A stretch of DNA of 64,000 nucleotides from Sulfurimonas sp. Its GTDB lineage: Bacteria > Campylobacterota > Campylobacteria > Campylobacterales > Sulfurimonadaceae. The DNA lies in assembly GCA_030949825.1 (NCBI GenBank), contig JAUZSC010000009.1, positions 1 to 64,000 on the forward strand. The letters run 5' to 3'. The position numbers and the translations under genes were made by a program. Below, in pieces: positions 20,312 to 28,534 of this stretch (the first letter of the stretch is position 1; every line of letters begins with the position of its first letter). The notes under the pieces were generated by a model. It was given only the letters and a program-made list of their open reading frames with translations, had not been told where the DNA came from and ran no database searches.

Positions 20312-20418
20312 AAGATACAGTCTATAGTAATTTTACTTATAATTAGATAATAAATAAAAGAAATTTTATATTTAGCTCTTTTTGCTATAATAAAACTAGA
20401 AAACTAAAGGCTCCTTAC

Positions 20419-21732
20419 TTGAAAAAACCACTTATTTTACTATTTTTATTATTACTATCTATTGGTGGATTTTTTGCATATAAAAGTGCTTCAAAAATAG
20501 CACCATTTTATTCACAACTTACACAAAACAGGGTAGGGACTGAGACAGATTTACAAGAAAAAGAACAGAAAAATGCTCATTTTGTAGGTTCTTCCAAGTG
20601 TATAGGGTGTCACGCGGACAATCATAAGTCATGATCACATTCTCGCCATCCAAAAATGATTCAAGATCCTGTTAAAAATCCTCAAGTTGTTGTCGCAGAT
20701 TTTTCAAAATTACCCTTAGATGCTAACTTTTTACTCAAAGATGCAGTTTATACAGTTGGCGGGAAATTTAAACAACGCTTTATGATGAGAAAAGATCTTA
20801 ACGGTACAGAGGATTATGTTTTAGGTAATTACCAATGGAATGTTCAAACACAAAAATGGCAAGGTTTCAAACCATGGAAGTATTGGTATAAAGATGCTTA
20901 TCCACATAATAATAACTCACTGCCTACATCAAGAGCTTGTGATGGTTGTCATTTTACAGGTTTTATGTCCACGGACAAACGCGTAGAAAGTGGAATCGCT
21001 TGCGAATCATGTCATGGTCCAGCATCTAATCATATAAAACATCCAGAATCTAAAGTCTACATAGCATCTCTAAGCGATCCTGTACGACAGAATGAAGTAT
21101 GTTTACAATGCCATATGAGAAACCGTGATAAACGACTAGAAACACAAAATATGTCTGAAATATATGGAGATGCTAGAGACTATCCAAAAGGATATGAAGC
21201 AGGTAAGGCATTATCTCACTATAAAATGCCTGCTCCTTTTACACCTGGCATAGAAACAAAAGAGTTTTATGCAAACGGTATGGGTAAAAAGAATCGTACC
21301 CAAGGCAATGAGTTTGTTCATTCGATGAAGAGTAAACACGGGGTGACTTGCATAAATTGTCACAACCCACACACCTTAGAACCTACAGCCCAGAAAAACA
21401 GAGGCAATGACTTGTGTATGGACTGTCATGGTTTTGGCTCTCCAATAGGTCCACATCAAGATTCTCTCACAGCGCATACTCGACATAAAGAAGATTCTAA
21501 AGGTTCACTTTGCGTTGAATGCCATATGCCAAAAGTTGGTAGACATACAGGAAAATCTCCACTCACCGTAAGAACGCACTTGTTTAATTTTGTAACACCA
21601 AGAGAAACGCTTATGTATAAAATGCCTCAAGAAACGAATGCTTGTTTTGCTTGTCATAAAAACGATAGAGATATGAAAACACTTCAAAATGATTTAGAGT
21701 CATGGGGAATGGTAAGTTGGGACAAGAGATAA
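20419..21732 (+). pseudogene. Octahaem c-type cytochrome interrupted by an in-frame TGA
   Basis: A 437-codon frame with a signal anchor (about 2-21) and eight CXXCH haem motifs: CIGCH (61-65) before, and CDGCH, CESCH, CLQCH, CINCH, CMDCH, CVECH and CFACH after, a TGA at 20632-20634 (codon 72). The frame is unchanged across the stop, and the surrounding HKS-stop-SHSRHPKMI suggests TGA replaces Trp (TGG). No homopolymer is involved. TTG start at 20419 with AAAGG upstream. Probably a periplasmic multihaem redox protein of the cytochrome c554/NrfA-like class. Either a genuine nonsense mutation or a base-call error. Confidence 0.7.
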
Positions 21733-21736
21733 TATA

Positions 21737-21751
21737 TCTCCTAAAAGGAGA
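21737..21751. terminator. Small hairpin between convergent genes
   Basis: TCTCCT pairs with AGGAGA around AAA, directly after the cytochrome stop and before the HDOD gene end at 21758. Followed by AATATTTTA rather than a pure T-tract. Confidence 0.45.
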
Positions 21752-21757
21752 AATATT

Positions 21758-22570
21758 TTATGCTGCGAGTTCTATTTTCTCTACTGCCGCGTCAAATTTA
21801 CTACGGTCTAGCTCAAACTCTTCTATTAAGTCGTATGCTTCTTCTAAACTTTCTTTACTAAGCTTACCCTCAAAGTCTATGGCTGTTTTTGCAACCTTTA
21901 AGTATTTCGCTAATTTTTTAGTTTCTTCATCTATTGCATCTTCTGGGTCGTTACAATAACGAACTAGATGCACTAGGTCAGTGTCGAAGTTCCAGTTATG
22001 AAAAATCGTTGCAGCAACATCATAAGATTTGCTTCCACAGGCTTCTTTTTCAGATGCTTCAATACTTCCATCTTGTGTTATTGATAAAGAGAACTCTTCA
22101 TCTTTTTTATGATTGACAAGATACTGAGAAATAATTACCTTCCCTATATCTAAAAGAAAAGATGCCGGAGCTAGAAGTCCTAAAGCACTTCTGTCAATTT
22201 TTCCAACCCAGTTTGTAATGAGGGCATTTTGGGTATTTGCTTTTTTAATGTAACCACCTGTTGTTATTTTGTACGGTTCTACATTTATAGGTACGCATTC
22301 GTTTGCCGCGATATTTAAAGCAAAAGAGCGAACTGTATCTTTTCCAAACAAAGCAACTGCGCGTCCAATATCTTTAATCTCACTTGTCATTCCATACATT
22401 GGTGAATTTGCAATTTTTAAAATATTTGCTACTATCACTGGGTCACTTGAAAGTGCTTCAGTCATATCAACTATAGAACTCTCAGCATCAGCGTAAACCT
22501 TTTCAACTTTTAGTATAGACTCCGGAAGCATTGGAATCTGATCTATCTCGTCTATTAACTCTTTATTCAT
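21758..22570 (-). CDS. HDOD-domain signalling protein
   Basis: A 270-residue protein made essentially of one HDOD domain. The N-terminal IDQIPMLPESILKVEKV and the LKIANSPMYG motif (about 51-60) are family hallmarks, as is IKDIGRAVALFGKDTVRSFAL. HDOD proteins are non-enzymatic relatives of HD hydrolases used in signal transduction, motility and stress output. No partner domain or neighbour identifies its input. Convergent with the cytochrome gene. Confidence 0.85.
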   Translation of the reverse strand: MNKELIDEIDQIPMLPESILKVEKVYADAESSIVDMTEALSSDPVIVANILKIANSPMYGMTSEIKDIGRAVALFGKDTVRSFALNIAANECVPINVEPYKITTGGYIKKANTQNALITNWVGKIDRSALGLLAPASFLLDIGKVIISQYLVNHKKDEEFSLSITQDGSIEASEKEACGSKSYDVAATIFHNWNFDTDLVHLVRYCNDPEDAIDEETKKLAKYLKVAKTAIDFEGKLSKESLEEAYDLIEEFELDRSKFDAAVEKIELAA

Positions 22571-22698
22571 CGTAAAAACCTTATTTTAAATAATCACTTA
22601 TTATAACAGCTTTTTTATTGTTTTATTAAATATATATAATGAAAGGGTAAGGCAAAAGTTGTATAATTGCAAAACATATATATAAGGTAACATTTCTG

Positions 22699-23457
22699 AT
22701 GAACTATTTTGCTAAAAGAATCATTCCCTGTCTTGATGTTAAAGATGGTCGCGTTGTAAAAGGCGTTAATTTTGTTGGTTTAAAAGATGCTGGTGATCCA
22801 GTTGAAGTTGCTCGCCGTTACAATGAAGAGGGCGCTGATGAACTTACTTTTTTAGATATTACAGCTTCATCTGATAACCGTGATACCATAGTAGACATTG
22901 TTGCACAAGTTGCAAAAGAAATTTTCATACCACTTACTGTTGGTGGCGGGATTCGTAAACTTGAAGATATCTATAAACTTTTAAATGTTGGATGCGATAA
23001 GGTAAGTGTAAATTCCGCAGCCATAAAAAGACCCGAGCTTATAAACGAGGGCGCTAAAAGATTTGGTTCACAGTGCATAGTAACCGCAATCGATGTTAAA
23101 CGCACTGGAGATAAGTACCATGTATTTTTAAATGGTGGAAGAGTTGATACAGGACTGGATGCAGTAGAGTGGGCAAAAGAAGTAGTTGAGCGTGGAGCAG
23201 GGGAGATTTTACTTACCTCAATGGATGCAGATGGAACAAAAGCAGGATTTGAGCTAAACATAACTGAGCAAATTTCACGCGCTGTAAATGTACCCGTTAT
23301 TGCATCTGGCGGAGCAGGGACAATGAAACATATAAAAGAAGCCTTTGACTGTGGAGCAGATGCTGCACTTGCTGCAAGTATCTTTCATTATAAAGAAATC
23401 GACATCATGGACTTAAAACATTACTTGCATGATGAAGGAATCGCGGTTAGACTTTAA
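22699..23457 (+). CDS. hisF: Imidazole glycerol phosphate synthase, cyclase subunit
   Basis: A 252-residue TIM barrel of exact family length. Catalytic Asp in [15 protein letters not shown] (Asp13 region) and in AIDVKR (about 130), phosphate-binding glycine motifs VGGGIRK and ASGGAG. Uses HisH-derived ammonia to make IGP and AICAR. No hisH adjacent. ATG at 22699; the upstream ribosome binding site is weak (AAGGTAAC). Confidence 0.96.
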   Translation: MNYFAKRIIPCLDVKDGRVVKGVNFVGLKDAGDPVEVARRYNEEGADELTFLDITASSDNRDTIVDIVAQVAKEIFIPLTVGGGIRKLEDIYKLLNVGCDKVSVNSAAIKRPELINEGAKRFGSQCIVTAIDVKRTGDKYHVFLNGGRVDTGLDAVEWAKEVVERGAGEILLTSMDADGTKAGFELNITEQISRAVNVPVIASGGAGTMKHIKEAFDCGADAALAASIFHYKEIDIMDLKHYLHDEGIAVRL

Positions 23458-23485
23458 ATATCAAGTTGAAAAAAACGACCTCTAA

Positions 23486-23507
23486 AGAATAATCAACAAA
23501 TTATTCT
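23486..23507 (+). terminator. Hairpin after hisF
   Basis: AGAATAAT and ATTATTCT form a perfect 8-bp AT-rich stem with loop CAACAA, 29 bases past the hisF stop. There is no T-tract, so termination is uncertain. It sits beside the tandem repeat and parS-like site. Confidence 0.4.
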
Positions 23508-23509
23508 AA

Positions 23510-23531
23510 ACAAGAGCAAAACAAGAGCAAA
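23510..23531 (+). repeat. Tandem 11-base direct repeat
   Basis: ACAAGAGCAAA occurs twice back to back (23510-23520, 23521-23531), ending two bases before the parS-like palindrome. Confidence 0.75.
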
Positions 23532-23532
23532 A

Positions 23533-23548
23533 TGTTTCACATGAAACA
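23533..23548. promoter_or_regulatory. parS-like site, one mismatch
   Basis: TGTTTCACATGAAACA differs from the universal ParB-binding consensus TGTTTCACGTGAAACA only at one central position. It lies in the 195-base spacer downstream of hisF, about 12 kb from dnaA. The following 23550-23650 is strikingly A-rich and T-poor on the plus strand. Confidence 0.7.
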
Positions 23549-23652
23549 TTTAAGTTCCAAAAGTTAAAATACCACATGCCAAAATAAAATAAGAACGAAA
23601 GCAAAACCAAGAAGAAAAGTAAAAATAAAACAAATAAAAAGAGAGAATCCAT

Positions 23653-24195
23653 ATGATAATATGCGCAGGAAATAACGAAACATTCGAGTTTGCACAACCA
23701 ACCGGAATCGGAATGATTGAAACGGCAATGAACTTAACAAGACTCTGCCTATTCGACAAACCAGAACTCTTACTTTTTATTGGAAGTGCTGGAAGCTATG
23801 GCAATCATAAAATATTTGACATAGTAGAATCTAAAACAGCATCTAACATAGAACTATCATTTCTAAGTAACGATGCCTACACTCCTCTTGACAATGTTGT
23901 TAGTACAAACACAACAGATGTTAAAGATGTAGTAGTAAATTCTTCTAACTATATTTCAACTAACAAAGAACTAACAAAGAAATTTCTCGGTCTTGGTATT
24001 GGCATAGAAAACATGGAATTTTTTGCAGTGCTTCAAGTGGCTCAAGAGTTTAATATTCCAGCTGGTGGTGTTTTTTGTGTGACTAACTTTACTGATGAAA
24101 ACGCACACGAAGATTTTTTAAAGAACCACGAACAAGCAAAAATAATCTTAGCCGAACATGTTAAGAAAAGAATCAAAGAGCTGACAAAAAAATGA
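23653..24195 (+). CDS. Short nucleoside phosphorylase superfamily protein (PNP/MTAN-like)
   Basis: A 180-residue protein of the PNP_UDP_1 fold. The GIGMIETAMNLTRL (about 18-31) and LLLFIGSAGSYG (about 39-50) blocks and the substrate-binding IGIENMEFFAV (about 116-126, the ME pair) match purine nucleoside phosphorylases and MTA/SAH nucleosidases. It is shorter than the usual 230-240 residues at the N-terminus. The residue after the CVTNFTDENAHEDF strand fits the catalytic Asp. Substrate not assignable. Its stop overlaps rlmN by 4 bases (ATGA). Confidence 0.7.
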   Translation: MIICAGNNETFEFAQPTGIGMIETAMNLTRLCLFDKPELLLFIGSAGSYGNHKIFDIVESKTASNIELSFLSNDAYTPLDNVVSTNTTDVKDVVVNSSNYISTNKELTKKFLGLGIGIENMEFFAVLQVAQEFNIPAGGVFCVTNFTDENAHEDFLKNHEQAKIILAEHVKKRIKELTKK

Positions 24196-25268
24196 TAGAA
24201 ACTAAACCCTCATTATACGACTTCTCACTCAAAGAACTGATGCAAGAGATACAACCATCTTTTAGAGCTAAGCAAATATTTAACTGGATGTACCACCAGT
24301 ATGCCGATGATTTTGATGATATGAAGAATATCCCTAACGCACTTAAAGTTGAGCTTTCACAAAAATATATAGTGAACCCTTTAAACATCGTAAACAAAGA
24401 AGAGTCAACTGATGGTACGATTAAGTATCTTCTTCAAATGCAAGATGGTAAAACGATGGAAGCTGTTTGGCTTAAAATGAAAGATGCACAAACAGATGAA
24501 AACGGTGAAGTTTTTCAAGAGGCTAAATACACTATATGTGTTTCCACTCAAGTTGGATGTAAAGTAGGATGTACATTTTGTCTTACAGCAAAAGGTGGCT
24601 TTACCCGTAACCTAACAGCAGGTGAAATAGTTGCACAAGTTGTTACACTTAAAAAAGATAACAATCACAAACGCAACCGTAAAATAAACATCGTTTATAT
24701 GGGTATGGGCGAACCACTTGATAACCTAACTAACTTAGCAAAAGCCATAGAAGTGTTTAAGGAGGACGAGGGTCTTTGCATAGGTGCTAAACGACAAACA
24801 GTATCTACAAGTGGACTAAGTAATAAGATAGACAAACTTGGAGAGATGGACTTAGGTGTTCATATCGCGATATCTCTTCATGCTGTTGATGATGAGCTTA
24901 GGACTGAGCTTATACCTATGAATAAGGCACATAATATTAGCTCAATCATTGAAGCGGTAAAGCGTTTTCCTATAGACACTAGAAAAAGAGTAATGTTTGA
25001 GTACCTTGTTATTAAAAATAAAAATGACGATATTAGCTCTGCTAAAAAACTTGTTAAGCTCCTGTGCGATATCAAAGCTAAAGTTAATCTTATCTACTTC
25101 AATCCTTACCCAGGAACGCCTTATGATAGACCTACTAAATCAGATATGCTAGCTTTTCAAGAATACCTCATTAACCATGGCTTACTTTGTACTATACGCG
25201 ATTCTAAAGGTATAGACATAAGTGCCGCCTGTGGACAACTCAAAGAAAAAGTAGAAGGAGAAATATAA
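24192..25268 (+). CDS. rlmN: Dual-specificity RNA (adenine-C2) methyltransferase RlmN
   Basis: A 358-residue radical SAM enzyme. The CxxxCxxC cluster reads CKVGCTFCLTAKGGF (about 122-136), with conserved GEIVAQV, YMGMGEPLDN and a C-terminal catalytic Cys in DISAACGQL (about 347). Methylates A2503 of 23S rRNA and A37 of some tRNAs. Coupled to the upstream nucleoside phosphorylase-like gene and to a downstream microprotein (TAATG). Confidence 0.95.
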   Translation: MIETKPSLYDFSLKELMQEIQPSFRAKQIFNWMYHQYADDFDDMKNIPNALKVELSQKYIVNPLNIVNKEESTDGTIKYLLQMQDGKTMEAVWLKMKDAQTDENGEVFQEAKYTICVSTQVGCKVGCTFCLTAKGGFTRNLTAGEIVAQVVTLKKDNNHKRNRKINIVYMGMGEPLDNLTNLAKAIEVFKEDEGLCIGAKRQTVSTSGLSNKIDKLGEMDLGVHIAISLHAVDDELRTELIPMNKAHNISSIIEAVKRFPIDTRKRVMFEYLVIKNKNDDISSAKKLVKLLCDIKAKVNLIYFNPYPGTPYDRPTKSDMLAFQEYLINHGLLCTIRDSKGIDISAACGQLKEKVEGEI

Positions 25269-25369
25269 TGGGATACATTGATATAGCTCAAATAATTTTT
25301 ATAAGTCTTGTTTTTAGCGTAGGACTCATTGGATTTTATAGAGCCGCTACAAGTGATGACTCAAAATAA
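25268..25369 (+). CDS. 33-residue membrane microprotein coupled to rlmN
   Basis: ATG at 25268 shares its A with the rlmN stop (TAATG). AAGGAG at 25255-25260 is an excellent ribosome binding site seven bases upstream, inside the rlmN 3' end. The product begins MGYIDIAQIIFISLVF, has one membrane helix at about 6-24, then a short polar tail ending ATSDDSK. I recognise no family. The strong Shine-Dalgarno and tight coupling argue that it is real; its role is unknown. Confidence 0.65.
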   Translation: MGYIDIAQIIFISLVFSVGLIGFYRAATSDDSK

Positions 25370-25392
25370 TTCGCTATTGTAATCATATTTCG

Positions 25393-25398
25393 ATAAAA
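25393..25398 (+). promoter_or_regulatory. Candidate -10 for the 79-residue gene
   Basis: GA-TAAAAT-G at 25393-25398. If used, it would give a leader of about 130 bases carrying the two strong hairpins at 25459-25513. A second TATAAT at 25519-25524 lies too close to the ribosome binding site (25528-25533) to leave a usable leader. Confidence 0.35.
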
Positions 25399-25458
25399 TG
25401 AGATACTTACATACTCTACCTTTTTAAAGGCAAGCTTTAGTAGCCCTAGCGGCTTTAG

Positions 25459-25513
25459 TGTAATAAAGGGACGCGTTCCTTTATTACACAAATAATGAAG
25501 GGTTCCCTTCATT
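25459..25513 (+). other. Two tandem strong hairpins
   Basis: First: TGTAATAAAGG (25459-25469) with CCTTTATTACA (25478-25488), 11 perfect pairs extendable to 13 with a wobble, loop CGCG. Second: AATGAAGGG (25494-25502) with CCCTTCATT (25505-25513), followed by TTATTT. They fill the space between the microprotein and the next gene; they could be terminators or a structured leader. Confidence 0.7.
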
Positions 25514-25538
25514 TTATTTATAATATTAAGGAATAAAA

Positions 25539-25778
25539 ATGGCAGATAAAACAGACGGCGATAGAATCAAGGAAATATATAAACTTTGTAAAGGTCACTT
25601 TGGTGATGTTCGATTTGTAGGTATTAAATACCATAGTAAAATTGGTTGGATATCTAAGGCACAGTTTAATAGTGATGAAGTTGGAAACTTAACTGCAGAT
25701 GGAAAAACAAGTTCTGATGCATTAAGAAATCTAAGAGCAAGAGTGAAAAAGATTATCAAAAGATATAATGGAGTTTAG
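25539..25778 (+). CDS. Conserved-looking small protein of unknown function
   Basis: A 79-residue basic protein (many Lys/Arg, C-terminal LRARVKKIIKRY) with no signal peptide or membrane segment. The middle alternates beta-like segments (VRFVGIKYHSKIGWISKAQF) and ends in a basic helix, which could bind nucleic acid, but I recognise no family. ATG with AAGGAA (25528-25533). Flanked by hairpins on both sides, so probably transcribed alone. Confidence 0.65.
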   Translation: MADKTDGDRIKEIYKLCKGHFGDVRFVGIKYHSKIGWISKAQFNSDEVGNLTADGKTSSDALRNLRARVKKIIKRYNGV

Positions 25779-25793
25779 GCTACGAAAAAAGTA

Positions 25794-25822
25794 AAACGAC
25801 CAACACACCAGGGAGGTCGTTT
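25794..25822. terminator. Hairpin after the 79-residue gene
   Basis: AAACGACC (25794-25801) pairs perfectly with GGTCGTTT (25815-25822). On the minus strand it is followed by TTACTTTTTT, so it could also end transcripts coming from the right. Confidence 0.6.
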
Positions 25823-25906
25823 ATAAATGTAATAATACCTTAGTTTTCTTATAGAAATATAATCCACAATTTAAATCAAAATTCTTAAAAAAATAAAAAC
25901 AATTTA

Positions 25907-26138
25907 CTATTCACACAATGTTGTAAACTGTGAATAGCCAACTCTATCCCTCTCTATAAATTCAGAAATTCTTTACTATTTTAAGAAATAATTTATATAA
26001 AATATAGCTTAATAGCATTCTTTATATTTGCTTAAAGCCCCAGAACAGGGCTTCAAGAGGATTTTCAACTTATTATAAGCTAAAGTGATTTATTTGCTTA
26101 TCGTATGTGAAAAAGTTATTCACACTGATCTATTCACA
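25907..26138. promoter_or_regulatory. Cluster of four DnaA-box-like nonamers
   Basis: In the 366-base gene-free stretch 25779-26144: CTATTCACA (25907-25915), its inverse TGTGAATAG (25929-25937), the perfect box TTATTCACA (26116-26124) and CTATTCACA (26130-26138). The same two variants flank dnaA at 35478 and 35501. The stretch is AT-rich. It lies about 9.4 kb left of dnaA and 250 bases from the perfect parS. Confidence 0.6.
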
Positions 26139-26144
26139 AAGCCC

Positions 26145-27083
26145 TTATTTTTGGGCTTTAGTATTATCTTGAGAGATAACTAAGCTTTTTTCTATCTCAT
26201 TGAGAAAATTTACTTTACTTTTAAAGTGATAATCTACTTCATATAAATTAAACTCTAATTCATTTGCATGTAAAAGTAATCTTGTTGCACCACTTTTATT
26301 TATTCTATCTTGTGGTGTTAATTGTCTATCAAGAAATTTTGTTCTGTCTTCTTCTGTTTGTCCATATATAGGATCACCAACGATGGGATGTTTCACGTGA
26401 AACAGATGCACTCTTATTTGATGCTGTCTTCCAGTAAAAGGTGAACATTCAACAAGAGTCATATTTAATTCAGGAAAATACTTTAAAGCTTTAAAGTCGG
26501 TTTTAGAAGGTTTTCCAGATGCATCTACTTTAACCACCATTCTCACAATAGCCATTTCAGCTTTTGAGCGAAGTAAAGGTTCTTCAACGCATAAGTCATT
26601 TTTAAATTCCCCATGAACAAGTGCAAGATATTTTTTCTTCATCTCCCTTTCTTGAAACATAGTTTTTATTTCTCTTTCACTCGTTTTATTTCTAGCGCAT
26701 AAAAGAAGTCCACTTGTCTCTTGGTCTATTCTGTGTGCTATGTTAGCATCTCGTCCAAACTGGTACTTTAATTCATCTATAAGCGAGTAGGGTGTCTTTG
26801 TTGTTTGAGGATGAACGAGAACTCCACTTGGCTTATCAAAGAGTACAAACTCTTCATCAACATGGTTAGGAACTAAACCTTTTGTGATGGGCTCGAAAAA
26901 TATAAACTCAAACTCGCCCTCTATCTCTCCGGCAGTCTTTAGCATCTTCTCACCGTTTACAAGAACTCTACCCTTAGAAATAAAACGCTGTGCTTCTCTT
27001 TGTGTATAACCTAGGTCTTCTATCAGAAAAAGAAAAGCTTTTTTCTTCTCTTTAGCAAACATTTTTTTCTTTACAAATGGCAA
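26145..27083 (-). CDS. RluA/RluD-family rRNA or tRNA pseudouridine synthase
   Basis: A 312-residue enzyme. An N-terminal S4 RNA-binding domain (about 20-70, AQRFISKGRVLVNGEK) precedes the catalytic RluA domain. The catalytic Asp lies in AHRIDQETSGLLLCAR (about 115-130); GRQHQIRVH and HPIVGDPIYG are also family motifs. The exact target uridine is not predictable. The codons for LFHVKHP contain the perfect parS site. The 114-base spacer to purB has no recognised element. Confidence 0.9.
   Translation of the reverse strand: MPFVKKKMFAKEKKKAFLFLIEDLGYTQREAQRFISKGRVLVNGEKMLKTAGEIEGEFEFIFFEPITKGLVPNHVDEEFVLFDKPSGVLVHPQTTKTPYSLIDELKYQFGRDANIAHRIDQETSGLLLCARNKTSEREIKTMFQEREMKKKYLALVHGEFKNDLCVEEPLLRSKAEMAIVRMVVKVDASGKPSKTDFKALKYFPELNMTLVECSPFTGRQHQIRVHLFHVKHPIVGDPIYGQTEEDRTKFLDRQLTPQDRINKSGATRLLLHANELEFNLYEVDYHFKSKVNFLNEIEKSLVISQDNTKAQK
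26389..26404. promoter_or_regulatory. Perfect parS centromere site
   Basis: TGTTTCACGTGAAACA, an exact match to the conserved ParB/Spo0J-binding palindrome, embedded in the pseudouridine synthase coding sequence where it encodes Phe-His-Val-Lys. It lies about 9.2 kb from dnaA, as expected for an origin-proximal partition site. No parA or parB gene lies in this window. Confidence 0.9.
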
Positions 27084-27197
27084 GGCTACTTCCTTAATTT
27101 AATTAGTTCTTTACAATACTTTATGTAAAATAAACTACTTTTATATATGCGAAGTTTAGCATAAATCATAAGACAAAAATCACAAAGGTTATAGATA

Positions 27198-28526
27198 ATG
27201 GTAGAGAGATACTCACGAGATGAGATGGCAGAAAAATGGACACAACACGCACGCTATGCTGCATGGCTAGAAGTTGAAAAAGCAGCAGTAAAAGCTTGGG
27301 CAAAACTTGGGAAAATTCCTCAAGCAGATGCTGACAAGATTGTAAAAAACGCTTCGTTTTCAGTTGAGAGAATAGAAGAGATAGAAGCTGTTACAAAGCA
27401 TGATTTAATTGCCTTTAACACAAGTGTATCAGAATCACTTGGTGAAGAATCGAGATGGTTTCACTACGGTATGACATCTTCAGATGCAGTAGATACTGGA
27501 GTAGCACTTCAAATGAAAGCTTCACTTGAAATCGTTATTGATGATGTTAAAATGCTTATGGCATCTGTTAAACTTAGAGCAGAGGAACACAAGATGACTT
27601 TGATGGTTGGAAGAAGTCATGGTATACATGGTGAGCCTATAACATTTGGGCTAACATTAGCAGTTTGGTATGATGAACTCTCCCGCCACCTAACAAACCT
27701 TGAACAAACAATGGATGTTATTTCCGTAGGTCAAATCTCTGGTGCTATGGGTAACTTCGCACATGCCCCCTTAGAACTTGAAGAGTATGCAATGGCAGAG
27801 TTAGGTTTAAAACCTGAGCCATGCTCTAACCAAGTAGTACATCGTGATAGATATGCACGACTAGCAACTGCCTTAGCAATGTTAGCATCATCTATAGAGA
27901 AGTTTGCGGTACAAGTTAGGCATCTTCAAAGAACTGAAGTGTATGAAGCTGAAGAGTTTTTTGCAAAAGGTCAAAAGGGAAGCTCGGCTATGCCTCACAA
28001 ACGCAACCCAATTTTAACTGAGAACATAACAGGACTAGCAAGGATGATTCGTTCATACGCAGCACCTGCAATGGAAAATATTGCTCTATGGCATGAAAGA
28101 GATATCTCACATAGTTCAACTGAAAGATTTTGGTTGCCAGATGCATTTATAACTACAGACTTTATGCTTCACCGTATGAATAGTGTTATATCTAAACTAA
28201 CTGTTTATCCTGAGAATATGATGAAGAACCTTAACCTAACAGGTGGTCTTGTTTTTTCACAACGCGTTTTACTTGAGCTTCCACTTCAAGGTGTATCTCG
28301 TGAAGATGCTTATAGAATTGTGCAGAGAAATGCAATGAAAGTTTGGGAAGAGATTCAGCAAGGAAAACCTTCTACAGATGACAAAGGCGAATCACTTTAT
28401 CTTAAGCATTTGTTAGCAGATGAAGAGTTAGCAAAATCACTAAGTGAAAAACAAATTCGTGAGTGTTTTAACTATGACTACTATACAAAAAATGTAGATG
28501 CAATTTTCAAAAGAGTTTTTAAATAA
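27198..28526 (+). CDS. purB: Adenylosuccinate lyase
   Basis: A 442-residue fumarase/aspartase superfamily enzyme. The signature SSAMPHKRNPI (about 264-274) and the MTSSDAVDTG (about 92-101) and GRSHGIHGEP (about 138-147) substrate motifs are present. Cleaves SAICAR and adenylosuccinate in purine synthesis. Short-form enzyme as in Campylobacterota. ATG start preceded by AAAGGT. Confidence 0.95.
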   Translation: MVERYSRDEMAEKWTQHARYAAWLEVEKAAVKAWAKLGKIPQADADKIVKNASFSVERIEEIEAVTKHDLIAFNTSVSESLGEESRWFHYGMTSSDAVDTGVALQMKASLEIVIDDVKMLMASVKLRAEEHKMTLMVGRSHGIHGEPITFGLTLAVWYDELSRHLTNLEQTMDVISVGQISGAMGNFAHAPLELEEYAMAELGLKPEPCSNQVVHRDRYARLATALAMLASSIEKFAVQVRHLQRTEVYEAEEFFAKGQKGSSAMPHKRNPILTENITGLARMIRSYAAPAMENIALWHERDISHSSTERFWLPDAFITTDFMLHRMNSVISKLTVYPENMMKNLNLTGGLVFSQRVLLELPLQGVSREDAYRIVQRNAMKVWEEIQQGKPSTDDKGESLYLKHLLADEELAKSLSEKQIRECFNYDYYTKNVDAIFKRVFK

Positions 28527-28534
28527 ACTCTTTT

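Noticed and set aside
20632..20634. TGA read as selenocysteine or reassigned Trp
   Set aside because: No SECIS-like evidence could be established, the codon context is not a redox site, and other genes in the window use TGA as a stop.
23506..23759. Hydrophobic minus-strand frames near the parS-like site that look like membrane proteins
   Set aside because: They arise from the T-rich complement of the A-rich leader and overlap the phosphorylase-like gene; no ribosome binding site.
25400..25538. Possible tRNA or riboswitch
   Set aside because: The two hairpins do not make a cloverleaf, and no known riboswitch core was recognised. No tRNA, rRNA or CRISPR array was seen anywhere in the window.
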